Positions 15,109 through 21,597 of a stretch of DNA of 64,000 bases are shown in pieces. The translations under genes and the position numbers were made by a program. This DNA comes from JALSRD01 sp964476595 (lineage in GTDB: Bacteria > Desulfobacterota > Desulfobacteria > Desulfobacterales > JALSRD01). The DNA is taken from the NCBI GenBank assembly GCA_964476595.1, contig CAYZCL010000133.1:1-64000 (forward strand), written 5' to 3'. Position 1 is the stretch's first letter. The number at the start of each line of letters is the position of its first letter. The notes below the pieces were generated by a model. That model had not been told where the DNA came from, made no database searches, and was given only the letters and a program-made list of their open reading frames with translations.

Positions 15109-15112
15109 GCGG
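14893..15112 (+). repeat. Direct repeat copy 2 (3' end of hgcB)
   Basis: Partner of 12274-12493. Similarity begins abruptly next to the higB stub and stops three bases after the shared stop codon. The two copies bound about 2.4 kb of lower-GC DNA. Confidence 0.93.
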
Positions 15113-15137
15113 CCGCGGCGCCCCGCAACCATCCCTT

Positions 15138-17054
15138 TCAGACGCCCGGCACGCCCGCCACCTTGCCGCCGGTGCGCAGGCCGTTGGCCACGGCCAGCAG
15201 TTCCGAGGCCTCGTGGGCGAACACGGCCACGGTGACGGTCATCACGCCGACCAGGGCCGAGGGGATCAGGATGCCCAGCACCACCAGCGAGAAGACGATG
15301 TTCTGCAGGCTGACGCGGCGGGCCAGCTTGCCCAGGTTCAGGGCGTAGACCACCTTGGCGATGTCGTCGCCCATGAGGGCCGCGTCGGCGGCCTCGATGG
15401 CGGCGTCGGTGCCGGCGGCGCCCATGGCCACGCCCACCGAGGCGCGCGCCAGGGCCGGGGCGTCGTTGATGCCGTCGCCCACCATGGCCACGGCCTTGTA
15501 TTTACCCTCCAGTTCCTCGATGATGCGGATCTTGTCTTCGGGTTTGAGGCCCGCGCGCACATCGTCGATCCCCAGTTCGGCGGCCATGGCCTCGGCCGTA
15601 CGCCGGTTGTCGCCGGTGAGCATGATCACCTTGACGCCCATGCGGTGCAGCTCGCGCACCACAGCCCCGGCCCGCGGCCGCACCTGGTCGCGGATGGCGA
15701 TGGCGCCCAGCATCTCGTCGGGGGTTCCCACCAGGATGACCGTCTTGCCCTGGCCGCGGAGTCGCTCGATCTCGTCGGCCGGCAGGTCGCCGTCGGCGCC
15801 GTCGAACATCTCGCGGCTGCCCACCCGGATCTCCCGGCCGGACACCACGGCCCCGGCGCCGTGGCCGGTGACGGACTGGAAGTCCGCGGCCGGCGGCAGT
15901 TCGATGCCGCGTTTTTTCGCCTCGCTGACCACGGCGTGGGCCAGGGGGTGCTCGGAGAGGTTCTCCACCCCGGCGGCCAGGGCCAGCAGTCCGTCGGCGT
16001 CGCCGTCCAGGGCCAGCACGTCGGTGACCACCGGCTTGCCGATGGTCAGGGTGCCGGTCTTGTCGAAGGCCACGGCCTTGATCTTGCCCAGGTTTTCCAG
16101 GCTGATGCCGCCCTTGATGAGCACGCCGTTCTTGCCGGCCTGGCCGATGCCGGCCGCGATGGCCACGGGCGTGGACATGATCAGGGCGCAGGGCGCCGCC
16201 GCCACCAGCAGCACCACGGCGCGCATGGCCCAGGGCGCCATTTCGGCGCCCATCAGGTAGGGCACCGCCAGCAGCAGCAGCGAGGCCAGCAGCACCAGGG
16301 GAGTGTAGCGGCGGCCGAAACGCTCGATGAAGGCCTGGGTCCTGCCCTTCTGCTCCTGGGCCTGCTCGACCAGGTGGATCATCCTGGACAGGGTGTTGTC
16401 CTCGAAGGTGGCCGTGGTCTCGATCTGCAGGGTGCCCTGCTGGTTGAGCGTGGCCGCGAAGACTTTCATGCCCTCACGTTTTTCCACGGGCAGGGACTCG
16501 CCGGTGACGGCGGCCTCGTTGACGCTGGAGCGGCCCTTGACGATGCGGCCGTCGGTGGGGATGGACTCCCCGGGCCGGACGACGAAGACGTCGCCGACCC
16601 TGAGCTCTTCGGCCGGGATGGTCACCTCGCGGCCGTCGCGCAGCACCTGGGCCTCCTTGGGGGCCAGGTCCAGCAGCTTGCGGATGGAGGCCCGCGTGCG
16701 GGCGTAGGTGTACTCCTCGAGCCCCTCGGCGGCGCCGTACAGGAACACCAGGAAAGCGGCCTCGTCCCACAGGTCCAGCAGGATGGAGCCGGTGGTGGCG
16801 GCGATCATCAGCATGTCGATGCCCACGCGCCTGTCGACGACGAGCTCCTCGATGCCCTCGCGCACCCAGTGGTACCCGCCGATGGCCATGGCCACGATGT
16901 ACAGGCCGATCGCCACCTGGCCGGGAACCACCTTCAGGTGGGCCAGGGTGAAGGCGAGGCCCACAATGGCGCCCGAAATCAGGGCGTTGCGCATGGGCGG
17001 ATGGGTGTACCACTTGCCGTCGAAACCGATTTCCACAGGTTCTCCGTGGGCCAT
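15138..17054 (-). CDS. P1B-type heavy-metal ATPase lacking an HMA domain
   Basis: The 638-residue transporter has the P-type landmarks TGESLPVEK (actuator), FDKTGTLT (phosphorylated Asp), SEHPLAHA (P1B-specific) and MVGDGINDAPALA, plus HEASELLAVANGLR at the C-terminus. The membrane metal site reads VAAAPCALIMSTP, that is APC rather than the CPC of CadA/ZntA or SPC of Co/Fe pumps. No N-terminal metal-binding domain is present. Metal specificity therefore cannot be read directly; with the upstream ArsR, zinc, cadmium, mercury or cobalt export is plausible. An ArsR-type operator lies 25 bases upstream of its start. Confidence 0.9.
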   Translation of the reverse strand: MAHGEPVEIGFDGKWYTHPPMRNALISGAIVGLAFTLAHLKVVPGQVAIGLYIVAMAIGGYHWVREGIEELVVDRRVGIDMLMIAATTGSILLDLWDEAAFLVFLYGAAEGLEEYTYARTRASIRKLLDLAPKEAQVLRDGREVTIPAEELRVGDVFVVRPGESIPTDGRIVKGRSSVNEAAVTGESLPVEKREGMKVFAATLNQQGTLQIETTATFEDNTLSRMIHLVEQAQEQKGRTQAFIERFGRRYTPLVLLASLLLLAVPYLMGAEMAPWAMRAVVLLVAAAPCALIMSTPVAIAAGIGQAGKNGVLIKGGISLENLGKIKAVAFDKTGTLTIGKPVVTDVLALDGDADGLLALAAGVENLSEHPLAHAVVSEAKKRGIELPPAADFQSVTGHGAGAVVSGREIRVGSREMFDGADGDLPADEIERLRGQGKTVILVGTPDEMLGAIAIRDQVRPRAGAVVRELHRMGVKVIMLTGDNRRTAEAMAAELGIDDVRAGLKPEDKIRIIEELEGKYKAVAMVGDGINDAPALARASVGVAMGAAGTDAAIEAADAALMGDDIAKVVYALNLGKLARRVSLQNIVFSLVVLGILIPSALVGVMTVTVAVFAHEASELLAVANGLRTGGKVAGVPGV

Positions 17055-17078
17055 GTTTCACCTCTTTATTACAAACGT

Positions 17079-17094
17079 TTGAGCATATATTCAA
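17079..17094 (-). promoter_or_regulatory. ArsR/SmtB-type operator upstream of the ATPase
   Basis: TTGA-N8-TCAA, reading TTGAGCATATATTCAA, matches the site upstream of the arsR gene in sequence and eight-base spacing. AT-rich imperfect repeats of this kind are typical ArsR/SmtB sites. Confidence 0.7.
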
Positions 17095-17112
17095 TTAACT
17101 GGGCAAAAAAAA

Positions 17113-17472
17113 TCACTCCTGCACGTGGCTGGCAGCCTCGTGGATCAGGTTGATGACGTGGTGGTCATCCAGGCGGTAGAAAACCTGCTTGCCCTGCTTG
17201 CGAAAGGCCACCAGCTTGTGCCCCTTGAGCAGGCGCAGCTGGTGGGAGACGGCCGAGACCGAGAGGCCCACCACCGCTGCCAGGTCGCAGACGCACAGCT
17301 CCTCCATGGACAGCGCCAGCACGATGCGCAGCCGCGTGGGGTCCGAGAGCACCTTGAAGGTCTCGGCCAGGTCGCCGATGTGCCGGTCGCCGGGCAGGCG
17401 GCCGTTGACACGCGCCACCCGCCGCCGGTCGACGGCCGTCACGCCGCATGTCTCCACTTTTGATTTTCGCAT
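17113..17472 (-). CDS. ArsR/SmtB-family metal-sensing repressor
   Basis: A 119-residue winged-helix repressor. The recognition region reads ELCVCDLAAVVGLSVSAVSHQLRLL; the CVC on alpha-3 is the metal site of ArsR/CadC types. The C-terminus has DDHHVINLIHEAASH, whose Asp/His pattern matches the alpha-5 zinc site of SmtB/CzrA. It thus may carry both kinds of site. It lies 58 bases upstream of the ATPase on the same strand, and matching operators precede both genes. Likely function: metal-relieved repression of itself and the exporter. Confidence 0.9.
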   Translation of the reverse strand: MRKSKVETCGVTAVDRRRVARVNGRLPGDRHIGDLAETFKVLSDPTRLRIVLALSMEELCVCDLAAVVGLSVSAVSHQLRLLKGHKLVAFRKQGKQVFYRLDDHHVINLIHEAASHVQE

Positions 17473-17496
17473 ACGCTCCCTCTCAAATCACAACAC

Positions 17497-17512
17497 TTGA
17501 GCAATCATTCAA
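17497..17512 (-). promoter_or_regulatory. ArsR/SmtB-type operator upstream of arsR; rest of the 328-base gap non-coding
   Basis: TTGAGCAATCATTCAA is a second TTGA-N8-TCAA site, 24 bases before the repressor start. The rest of the gap to 17800 separates divergent units and should hold the promoter of the sigma-factor operon, but I see no clear -35/-10 pair. Confidence 0.7.
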
Positions 17513-17800
17513 ACGTAATATAGGTCCTTCTCCCGGAAAAAGCAAGTCCGGCGGGAATAATTTCGCGCCTTGCCCGTTTTCACCCCGGGAAGGTACGCCG
17601 GGGACCGGAAAGCGGACGGTTTTTGCGCACCCCGCGCGCCGCCGGTTCCCGTACGGGGACTGGTTCCGGCCCGGCAACCCCCATAATCATGGGAATTCGG
17701 GCTATTGCCGGTATCGTCGGCGAGATGGCACAACCGTTGCAGTCTCCAGTTCCCGCAAGGCGCGTTTGGGGCCGCAAAGCGTTTGCGGGGAGGCGTCACC

Positions 17801-17962
17801 ATGCAATACCCGGAAAGAATTTTCACGGACCCGGTATGCGGCATGCGGGTCGACCCGGCGCGATCCGGCGTCGGCGTCACCATCGACGGCACGGCGCGGA
17901 AACATTTTTGGCAAAACGGCGACCCGAAGTGTAACCTTTGGCCGACCGAAACGTTCAGATAA
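17801..17962 (+). CDS. Short YHS-like ORF (53 aa)
   Basis: GGGGAGG lies nine bases before the ATG. The product starts MQYPERIFTDPVCGMRVDP, the conserved start of YHS metal-binding domains, then diverges after IDGTARKHF and lacks the later cysteines of a full YHS domain. It ends four bases before the sigma-factor GTG, so it may serve as a leader for coupled translation or be a decayed YHS gene. Confidence 0.5.
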   Translation: MQYPERIFTDPVCGMRVDPARSGVGVTIDGTARKHFWQNGDPKCNLWPTETFR

Positions 17963-17966
17963 CAGC

Positions 17967-18443
17967 GTGAACAGGTTCAAATCTTTTTACAACGGCCAGA
18001 AGGAAAGGCTGTTCGGCTACCTGCTGAAGATGACCGGCGACTACTACCTGGCCGCCGACTTCATGCAGGAGAGCTTTACACGCTACCTGGAACGCTATAA
18101 GGACAGGGAGCCCAGCACGTCGTTGCTCTTCACCATCGCCCGCAACCTGGTTATCGACAACAGCCGCCGGCAGGGCAGCGGGGAACCTTACGAGGAGACC
18201 CGCAATGAAAGCGGCATCGACCAGGAGCGCATGCTGATGGTGCGCGAAGAGTACCGACGCGTGCTGGCGGCCATGCAGAAACTGCCGGGAAAGGACCGCG
18301 ACATTCTCTCGCTGGTGGTCAGCAGCGGCCTGTCCTACGGTGAAATTGCCAAGATCGCCGGCATCAGTGAAGCCAACCTCAAGGTGCGTGTTCACCGCTG
18401 CCGGCTGAAACTGCGAAAATTGCTTGAGACAGGTGACCCATGA
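17967..18443 (+). CDS. RNA polymerase sigma factor, ECF-like
   Basis: From a GTG at 17967 the product has 158 residues. Region 2 reads RLFGYLLKMTGDYYLAADFMQESFTRYL with SLLFTIARNLVIDNSRR; region 4 reads LSYGEIAKIAGISEANLKVRVHRCRLKLRKLL. This two-domain layout is that of ECF sigma factors. The GTG has a poor site, but it follows the YHS-like ORF by four bases. The stop overlaps the next start by four bases (ATGA), so sigma and anti-sigma are coupled. The cue it answers is not visible. Confidence 0.88.
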   Translation: MNRFKSFYNGQKERLFGYLLKMTGDYYLAADFMQESFTRYLERYKDREPSTSLLFTIARNLVIDNSRRQGSGEPYEETRNESGIDQERMLMVREEYRRVLAAMQKLPGKDRDILSLVVSSGLSYGEIAKIAGISEANLKVRVHRCRLKLRKLLETGDP

Positions 18444-19015
18444 AAGACCATCTCATCAGCTCGTTCATCGATGACGAACTGGACCTGGACGAAAAAATCG
18501 ATTTCGTCGAGACCGTCCACGGCGACCGACGCTTCAAGGACGAGACCGTGGACCTGCTGCGTCAGGAGATGCTGCTGCGCGGCGACATGGTAGGAAGGGT
18601 GCCGGCGGTGCGGGTCAACGCCCCCGGAACCCTCTGGCCGGAGTGGCTGCGGCCGGTGGCCGCGCTGGCGGCGACCCTGGCCATGGTGGTCGTCTTCTTC
18701 CTGCTGGTGCCCCGGCCGGCCGAGCACACGCGGCAGGCGGCGGTGGAGCGCATTCCCCACCGCTTTGTGCTCTACCTGCCCCAGGCCCGCAGGGCCCAGC
18801 TGGTGGGCAGTTTCACCCACTGGCGCCCGGTGCCCATGCGGCGGCTCGACGACACCGGCTACTGGGTGCTGAACATGGCGCTGCCCGCAGGGGAGCACCG
18901 CTACAGCTACTTGGTGGAAAACGGAAAGCGCATCGCCGACCCGACGGTCCCGGCCCGGGAGAGAGACGATTTCGGCGGTGAAAACTCGATCATCGAAGTG
19001 AGGAAAGCGATATGA
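18440..19015 (+). CDS. Membrane anti-sigma-like factor with C-terminal glycogen-binding-like (CBM48) domain
   Basis: A 191-residue protein. The N-terminal cytoplasmic part (LISSFIDDELDLDEKIDFVE) resembles a zinc-less anti-sigma domain. One membrane helix follows at about residues 70-92. The outer part has FVLYLPQARRAQLVGSFTHW and GYWVLNMALPAGEHRYSYLV, the AMPK/isoamylase early-set fold. Such domains usually bind alpha-glucans, so an envelope sugar or polymer may be the signal; this is inference. It overlaps both neighbours by four bases. Confidence 0.78.
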   Translation: MKDHLISSFIDDELDLDEKIDFVETVHGDRRFKDETVDLLRQEMLLRGDMVGRVPAVRVNAPGTLWPEWLRPVAALAATLAMVVVFFLLVPRPAEHTRQAAVERIPHRFVLYLPQARRAQLVGSFTHWRPVPMRRLDDTGYWVLNMALPAGEHRYSYLVENGKRIADPTVPARERDDFGGENSIIEVRKAI

Positions 19016-19335
19016 CGGGAAAAATCATTCTGGCGGTGACACTGGCCACGATACTAGCCGGGTGTGCTTCGCTCCCGTTTGCCCCCGGTGGTTCCCGGAC
19101 GGTGACCCTCTATCTGAAAAAACCGGAAGCCAGGAGGGTGCAGTTCGCCTCTTCGCTGGACGGGTTCCGGCTCCACGACACCCGCAGAACCGCCTCCGGG
19201 AGCTGGGAGATCGACATGCCCGCAGGCAGGGAGTTTACTTATTTTTACATGGTCGACGGCAAGCGCTACGTTCCCGCCTGCCGCTACAGGGAAAAGGACG
19301 ACTTCGGCTCCCGCAACTGCATCTACCTTCCATGA
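19012..19335 (+). CDS. Lipoprotein with CBM48/early-set-like domain
   Basis: The 107-residue product has a lipoprotein signal ending LAGC (Cys18), then a single domain parallel to the outer part of the preceding protein: VTLYLKKPEARRVQFASSLD, GSWEIDMPAGREFTYFYMVD and a terminal DDFGSRNCIYL versus DDFGGENSIIE in the neighbour. The two are clearly paralogous. It would sit in the periplasm or on the outer membrane and may share the ligand of the anti-sigma protein. Confidence 0.8.
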   Translation: MTGKIILAVTLATILAGCASLPFAPGGSRTVTLYLKKPEARRVQFASSLDGFRLHDTRRTASGSWEIDMPAGREFTYFYMVDGKRYVPACRYREKDDFGSRNCIYLP

Positions 19336-19397
19336 GCTGTAACCTTCAGGCCTGCTGTGCGTTATGCAGACAAACCAATCGCACAGGGGAGGACATC

Positions 19398-20546
19398 ATG
19401 AGAAAATTCACAGCTATCCTTTTCTGCCTGGTGCTGCTGGGAACCGGATCGGCCTCGGCCGCTGGCGCACCAGCCGTACCGGACACCTGGTCCGCGTCGC
19501 TCCAGCAGAGCACCCGCGAGATGGTGCGCGCCGGCGTACCGGCCGACGACGCCATCGCCATGACCTCGAGTATGGTCCAGGCGCGCTTCAACCGCCAGCA
19601 GATCCAGCAGGCCCAGCAGGTGGTCGTCAAGGCCCACCAGAAGGGGCTGCCGGTGGCGCCGGTGATCAGCAAGGCCCTGGAGGGCGTGGCCAAGCAGGTC
19701 CCGCCGCGTTCGGTCATCCGGGCCATGGAGCGCGTGAGTTCGCGCTACGCTTACGCCTTTAACATGGCCAGCCGGCTCACCCGGGAAAAACCGGAAATCG
19801 AACGGCTGGGCCAACTCATCGCCGCCAGCCTCGCGGCCGGTATGAGCCACAGGGACATGGCCAAAATGGTGGGACGGCTGCACAACGAGGTGCGCCACCT
19901 GAGCCGCGACGACCGGCGTGCACTGGCCGCTGCCGCCCTGGTGACCGCCAGGGACATGGCCCGGCAGGGCGTCCCCTCGGCTCACGCCGCGCAGGTGGTT
20001 GACCGGGCCCTGCACAGGGGATTCAAGGCCCACGAGATGCAGGCCTTGCACCACGCCTTCATGTCCCGCTCGGCCGCCATGCCGGCCGACCAGGTGGCCC
20101 TCAGTTTCTCCAGGTCCATTCACAGGGGGACCTTCGACGCCATGGCCGAGATGGCCGAACATGTCGGGAAAACCGCTGCGGCCAGCATGGCGATGGAAGC
20201 CGAACACGGCGTGATCGGACATGCCACGACGGGGAACATGGGTCACGCGGATAAGGGCCCCAGCGGTCATGTGTCCGACGGGGGCGACATGGGCGGCCAC
20301 GCCAGCGGTGACATGGGCGGCCACTCCGGTGACATGGGCGGCCACTCCGGGGTGGACGGTGGCTCCTCCGGCGGTGACGTGGGTGGCCACGGCGACGCCG
20401 CGGGCGGCGGATCCTCCGGCGGTGACGCGAGTTCCAGCGGCGGCGACATGGGCGGTCACGCCAGCGGCGACATGGGCGGCCATGGCGGCGGCGACATGGG
20501 CGGCCATGGCGGCGGTGGCGGCAGCGACGGCGGCGGTCATCACTGA
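19398..20546 (+). CDS. Secreted protein with Gly/His/Asp-rich repeat tail
   Basis: A 382-residue protein starting at an ATG after GGGGAGGA. It has a Sec signal peptide (FTAILFCLVLLGTGSASAAG). Residues ~30-270 are helical repeats rich in Ala, Gln and Arg, such as MVRAGVPADDAIAMTSSMVQ, MSHRDMAKMVGRLHNEV and ARQGVPSAHAAQVVDRALH. The last ~90 residues consist of GDMGGH-like units and poly-Gly/Ser, ending GGGHH. His and Asp at this density suggest divalent-metal binding. It closes the sigma/anti-sigma operon and is a likely output or envelope component. Confidence 0.75.
   Translation: MRKFTAILFCLVLLGTGSASAAGAPAVPDTWSASLQQSTREMVRAGVPADDAIAMTSSMVQARFNRQQIQQAQQVVVKAHQKGLPVAPVISKALEGVAKQVPPRSVIRAMERVSSRYAYAFNMASRLTREKPEIERLGQLIAASLAAGMSHRDMAKMVGRLHNEVRHLSRDDRRALAAAALVTARDMARQGVPSAHAAQVVDRALHRGFKAHEMQALHHAFMSRSAAMPADQVALSFSRSIHRGTFDAMAEMAEHVGKTAAASMAMEAEHGVIGHATTGNMGHADKGPSGHVSDGGDMGGHASGDMGGHSGDMGGHSGVDGGSSGGDVGGHGDAAGGGSSGGDASSSGGDMGGHASGDMGGHGGGDMGGHGGGGGSDGGGHH
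20275..20543 (+). repeat. Coding tandem repeats (GDMGGH units)
   Basis: Imperfect 15-24 base units built around ggcgacatgggcggccac recur about seven times within the 3' end of the secreted protein gene. They keep the reading frame, so slippage could change tail length without breaking it. Confidence 0.85.
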
Positions 20547-20572
20547 TCGGGTTTGCACGCCTAAACCCTTCA

Positions 20573-20602
20573 CCGGGCGGCGTTCCCAAGGAGGCCGCCC
20601 GG
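20573..20602 (+). terminator. Hairpin after the sigma-factor operon; gap to 21020 otherwise empty
   Basis: CCGGGCGGC and GCCGCCCGG form a nine-base-pair stem 27 bases after the last stop. No T-run follows, so it may be a Rho-assisted or 3'-protecting hairpin. The remaining ~400 bases to 21020 contain no convincing gene. A weak -24/-12-like TGGCAT-N5-GTGCT occurs at 20917-20932. Confidence 0.4.
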
Positions 20603-21020
20603 CAGACCGCCCACCCTCTCTTTTCGTCCCCATCCCCCGCCTTTCGCGCCCGACACCCTGCCCGCAACGATTCCCCTTTTCCAGCCTTTCCCGCCCGGCA
20701 CATCCCACGCGAGGGCCTTCACCGGGTCCGCGCCGCGCCGGAGGCAATCTGCCTCGGTCGAGGCACGATGCCCCGCCGAAGATATCGCGACCGACCGGGC
20801 CGTCGGGGGTGGCAAAGGGGGGGCACGGGCTTCCTGTCGACATTTCGCATTCTAAAACAGCGTGATAATGGGTTAGCCATCAAGTTCGTGCCGCATACCG
20901 GGCGATTGGCGACAAATGGCATGGTTTGTGCTGGGTCCATCGGCAGGCAGGGGCAAAATCCGCCATTGCATTTATCCGCCAATCTGATAGAAAAACGACC
21001 ATGAACGGGGGGAAACAGCC

Positions 21021-21527
21021 ATGATTCCCGATGTCCGAAAAATTCTTTACGCCACCGATCTTTCCGAGAACGCCAGGCACTCTTTCGGTTACGCCGCCAC
21101 CCTGTCGGACCGCTGCGGCGCCACCATCACGATCCTGCACGTGCTCGAAGAACTGCCGCCCAGCACGATCATGCAGGTCAAATCACTCATGGGTGAGCAG
21201 TGGTGGCGGGAAAACATGGACCGCAACCGGCAGGACATCGTCGACGGCATCCGTCGGCGCCTGGAAGAATTCTGCGAACAGGTGGAGCGCAAACAAGCGG
21301 CCTGCTTTTTCCGGGTGGCCGACATCCTGGTAACCGAGGGGCACCCCGTGAGCACCATCCTGAAAACCGCCGCCGAAAACGGCCACGACCTCATCGTCAT
21401 GGGGACCCATGGCCACGGCCGGTTCCAGGAAGCCCTGATGGGCAGCACCGCCCGTCGGGTGGTGCGCCGCAGCCCCTTGCCGGTGCTGACCGTCCGGCTG
21501 CCCGGCAAGGGGGACCAGCCCCTCTGA
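21021..21527 (+). CDS. Universal stress protein (UspA family)
   Basis: The 168-residue protein opens KILYATDLSENARHSFGYA and has the ATP-binding motif GTHGHG..GSTARRVVRRSPLPVLTV near the C-terminus, so it belongs to the nucleotide-binding Usp branch. An inserted segment around residues 45-90 (SLMGEQWWRENMDRN) is common in deltaproteobacterial members. It stands directly upstream of the SLC13-like transporter, and such stress proteins are often paired with transporters they may regulate. Confidence 0.9.
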   Translation: MIPDVRKILYATDLSENARHSFGYAATLSDRCGATITILHVLEELPPSTIMQVKSLMGEQWWRENMDRNRQDIVDGIRRRLEEFCEQVERKQAACFFRVADILVTEGHPVSTILKTAAENGHDLIVMGTHGHGRFQEALMGSTARRVVRRSPLPVLTVRLPGKGDQPL

Positions 21528-21597
21528 ACAGGACCCGCGGGGTCCTTCCACCGATACCGGCGACCCGAACCGTTTCCCGCAGTTTGGAATACGGCCT

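Noticed and set aside
14913..17153. A 746-residue plus-strand frame opposite the P1B ATPase
   Set aside because: It is the shadow of the ATPase on the opposite strand, with low-complexity Gly/His/Gln content and no motif.
20275..20543. A CRISPR-like or non-coding tandem repeat
   Set aside because: The units are short, imperfect and keep the reading frame of a secreted protein; there are no spacers of constant length.
20917..20932. A sigma-54 promoter before the universal stress protein
   Set aside because: GG and GC are ten bases apart, but the flanking bases fit poorly (TGGCAT, GTGCT) and no activator site is seen; too weak to list as a feature.
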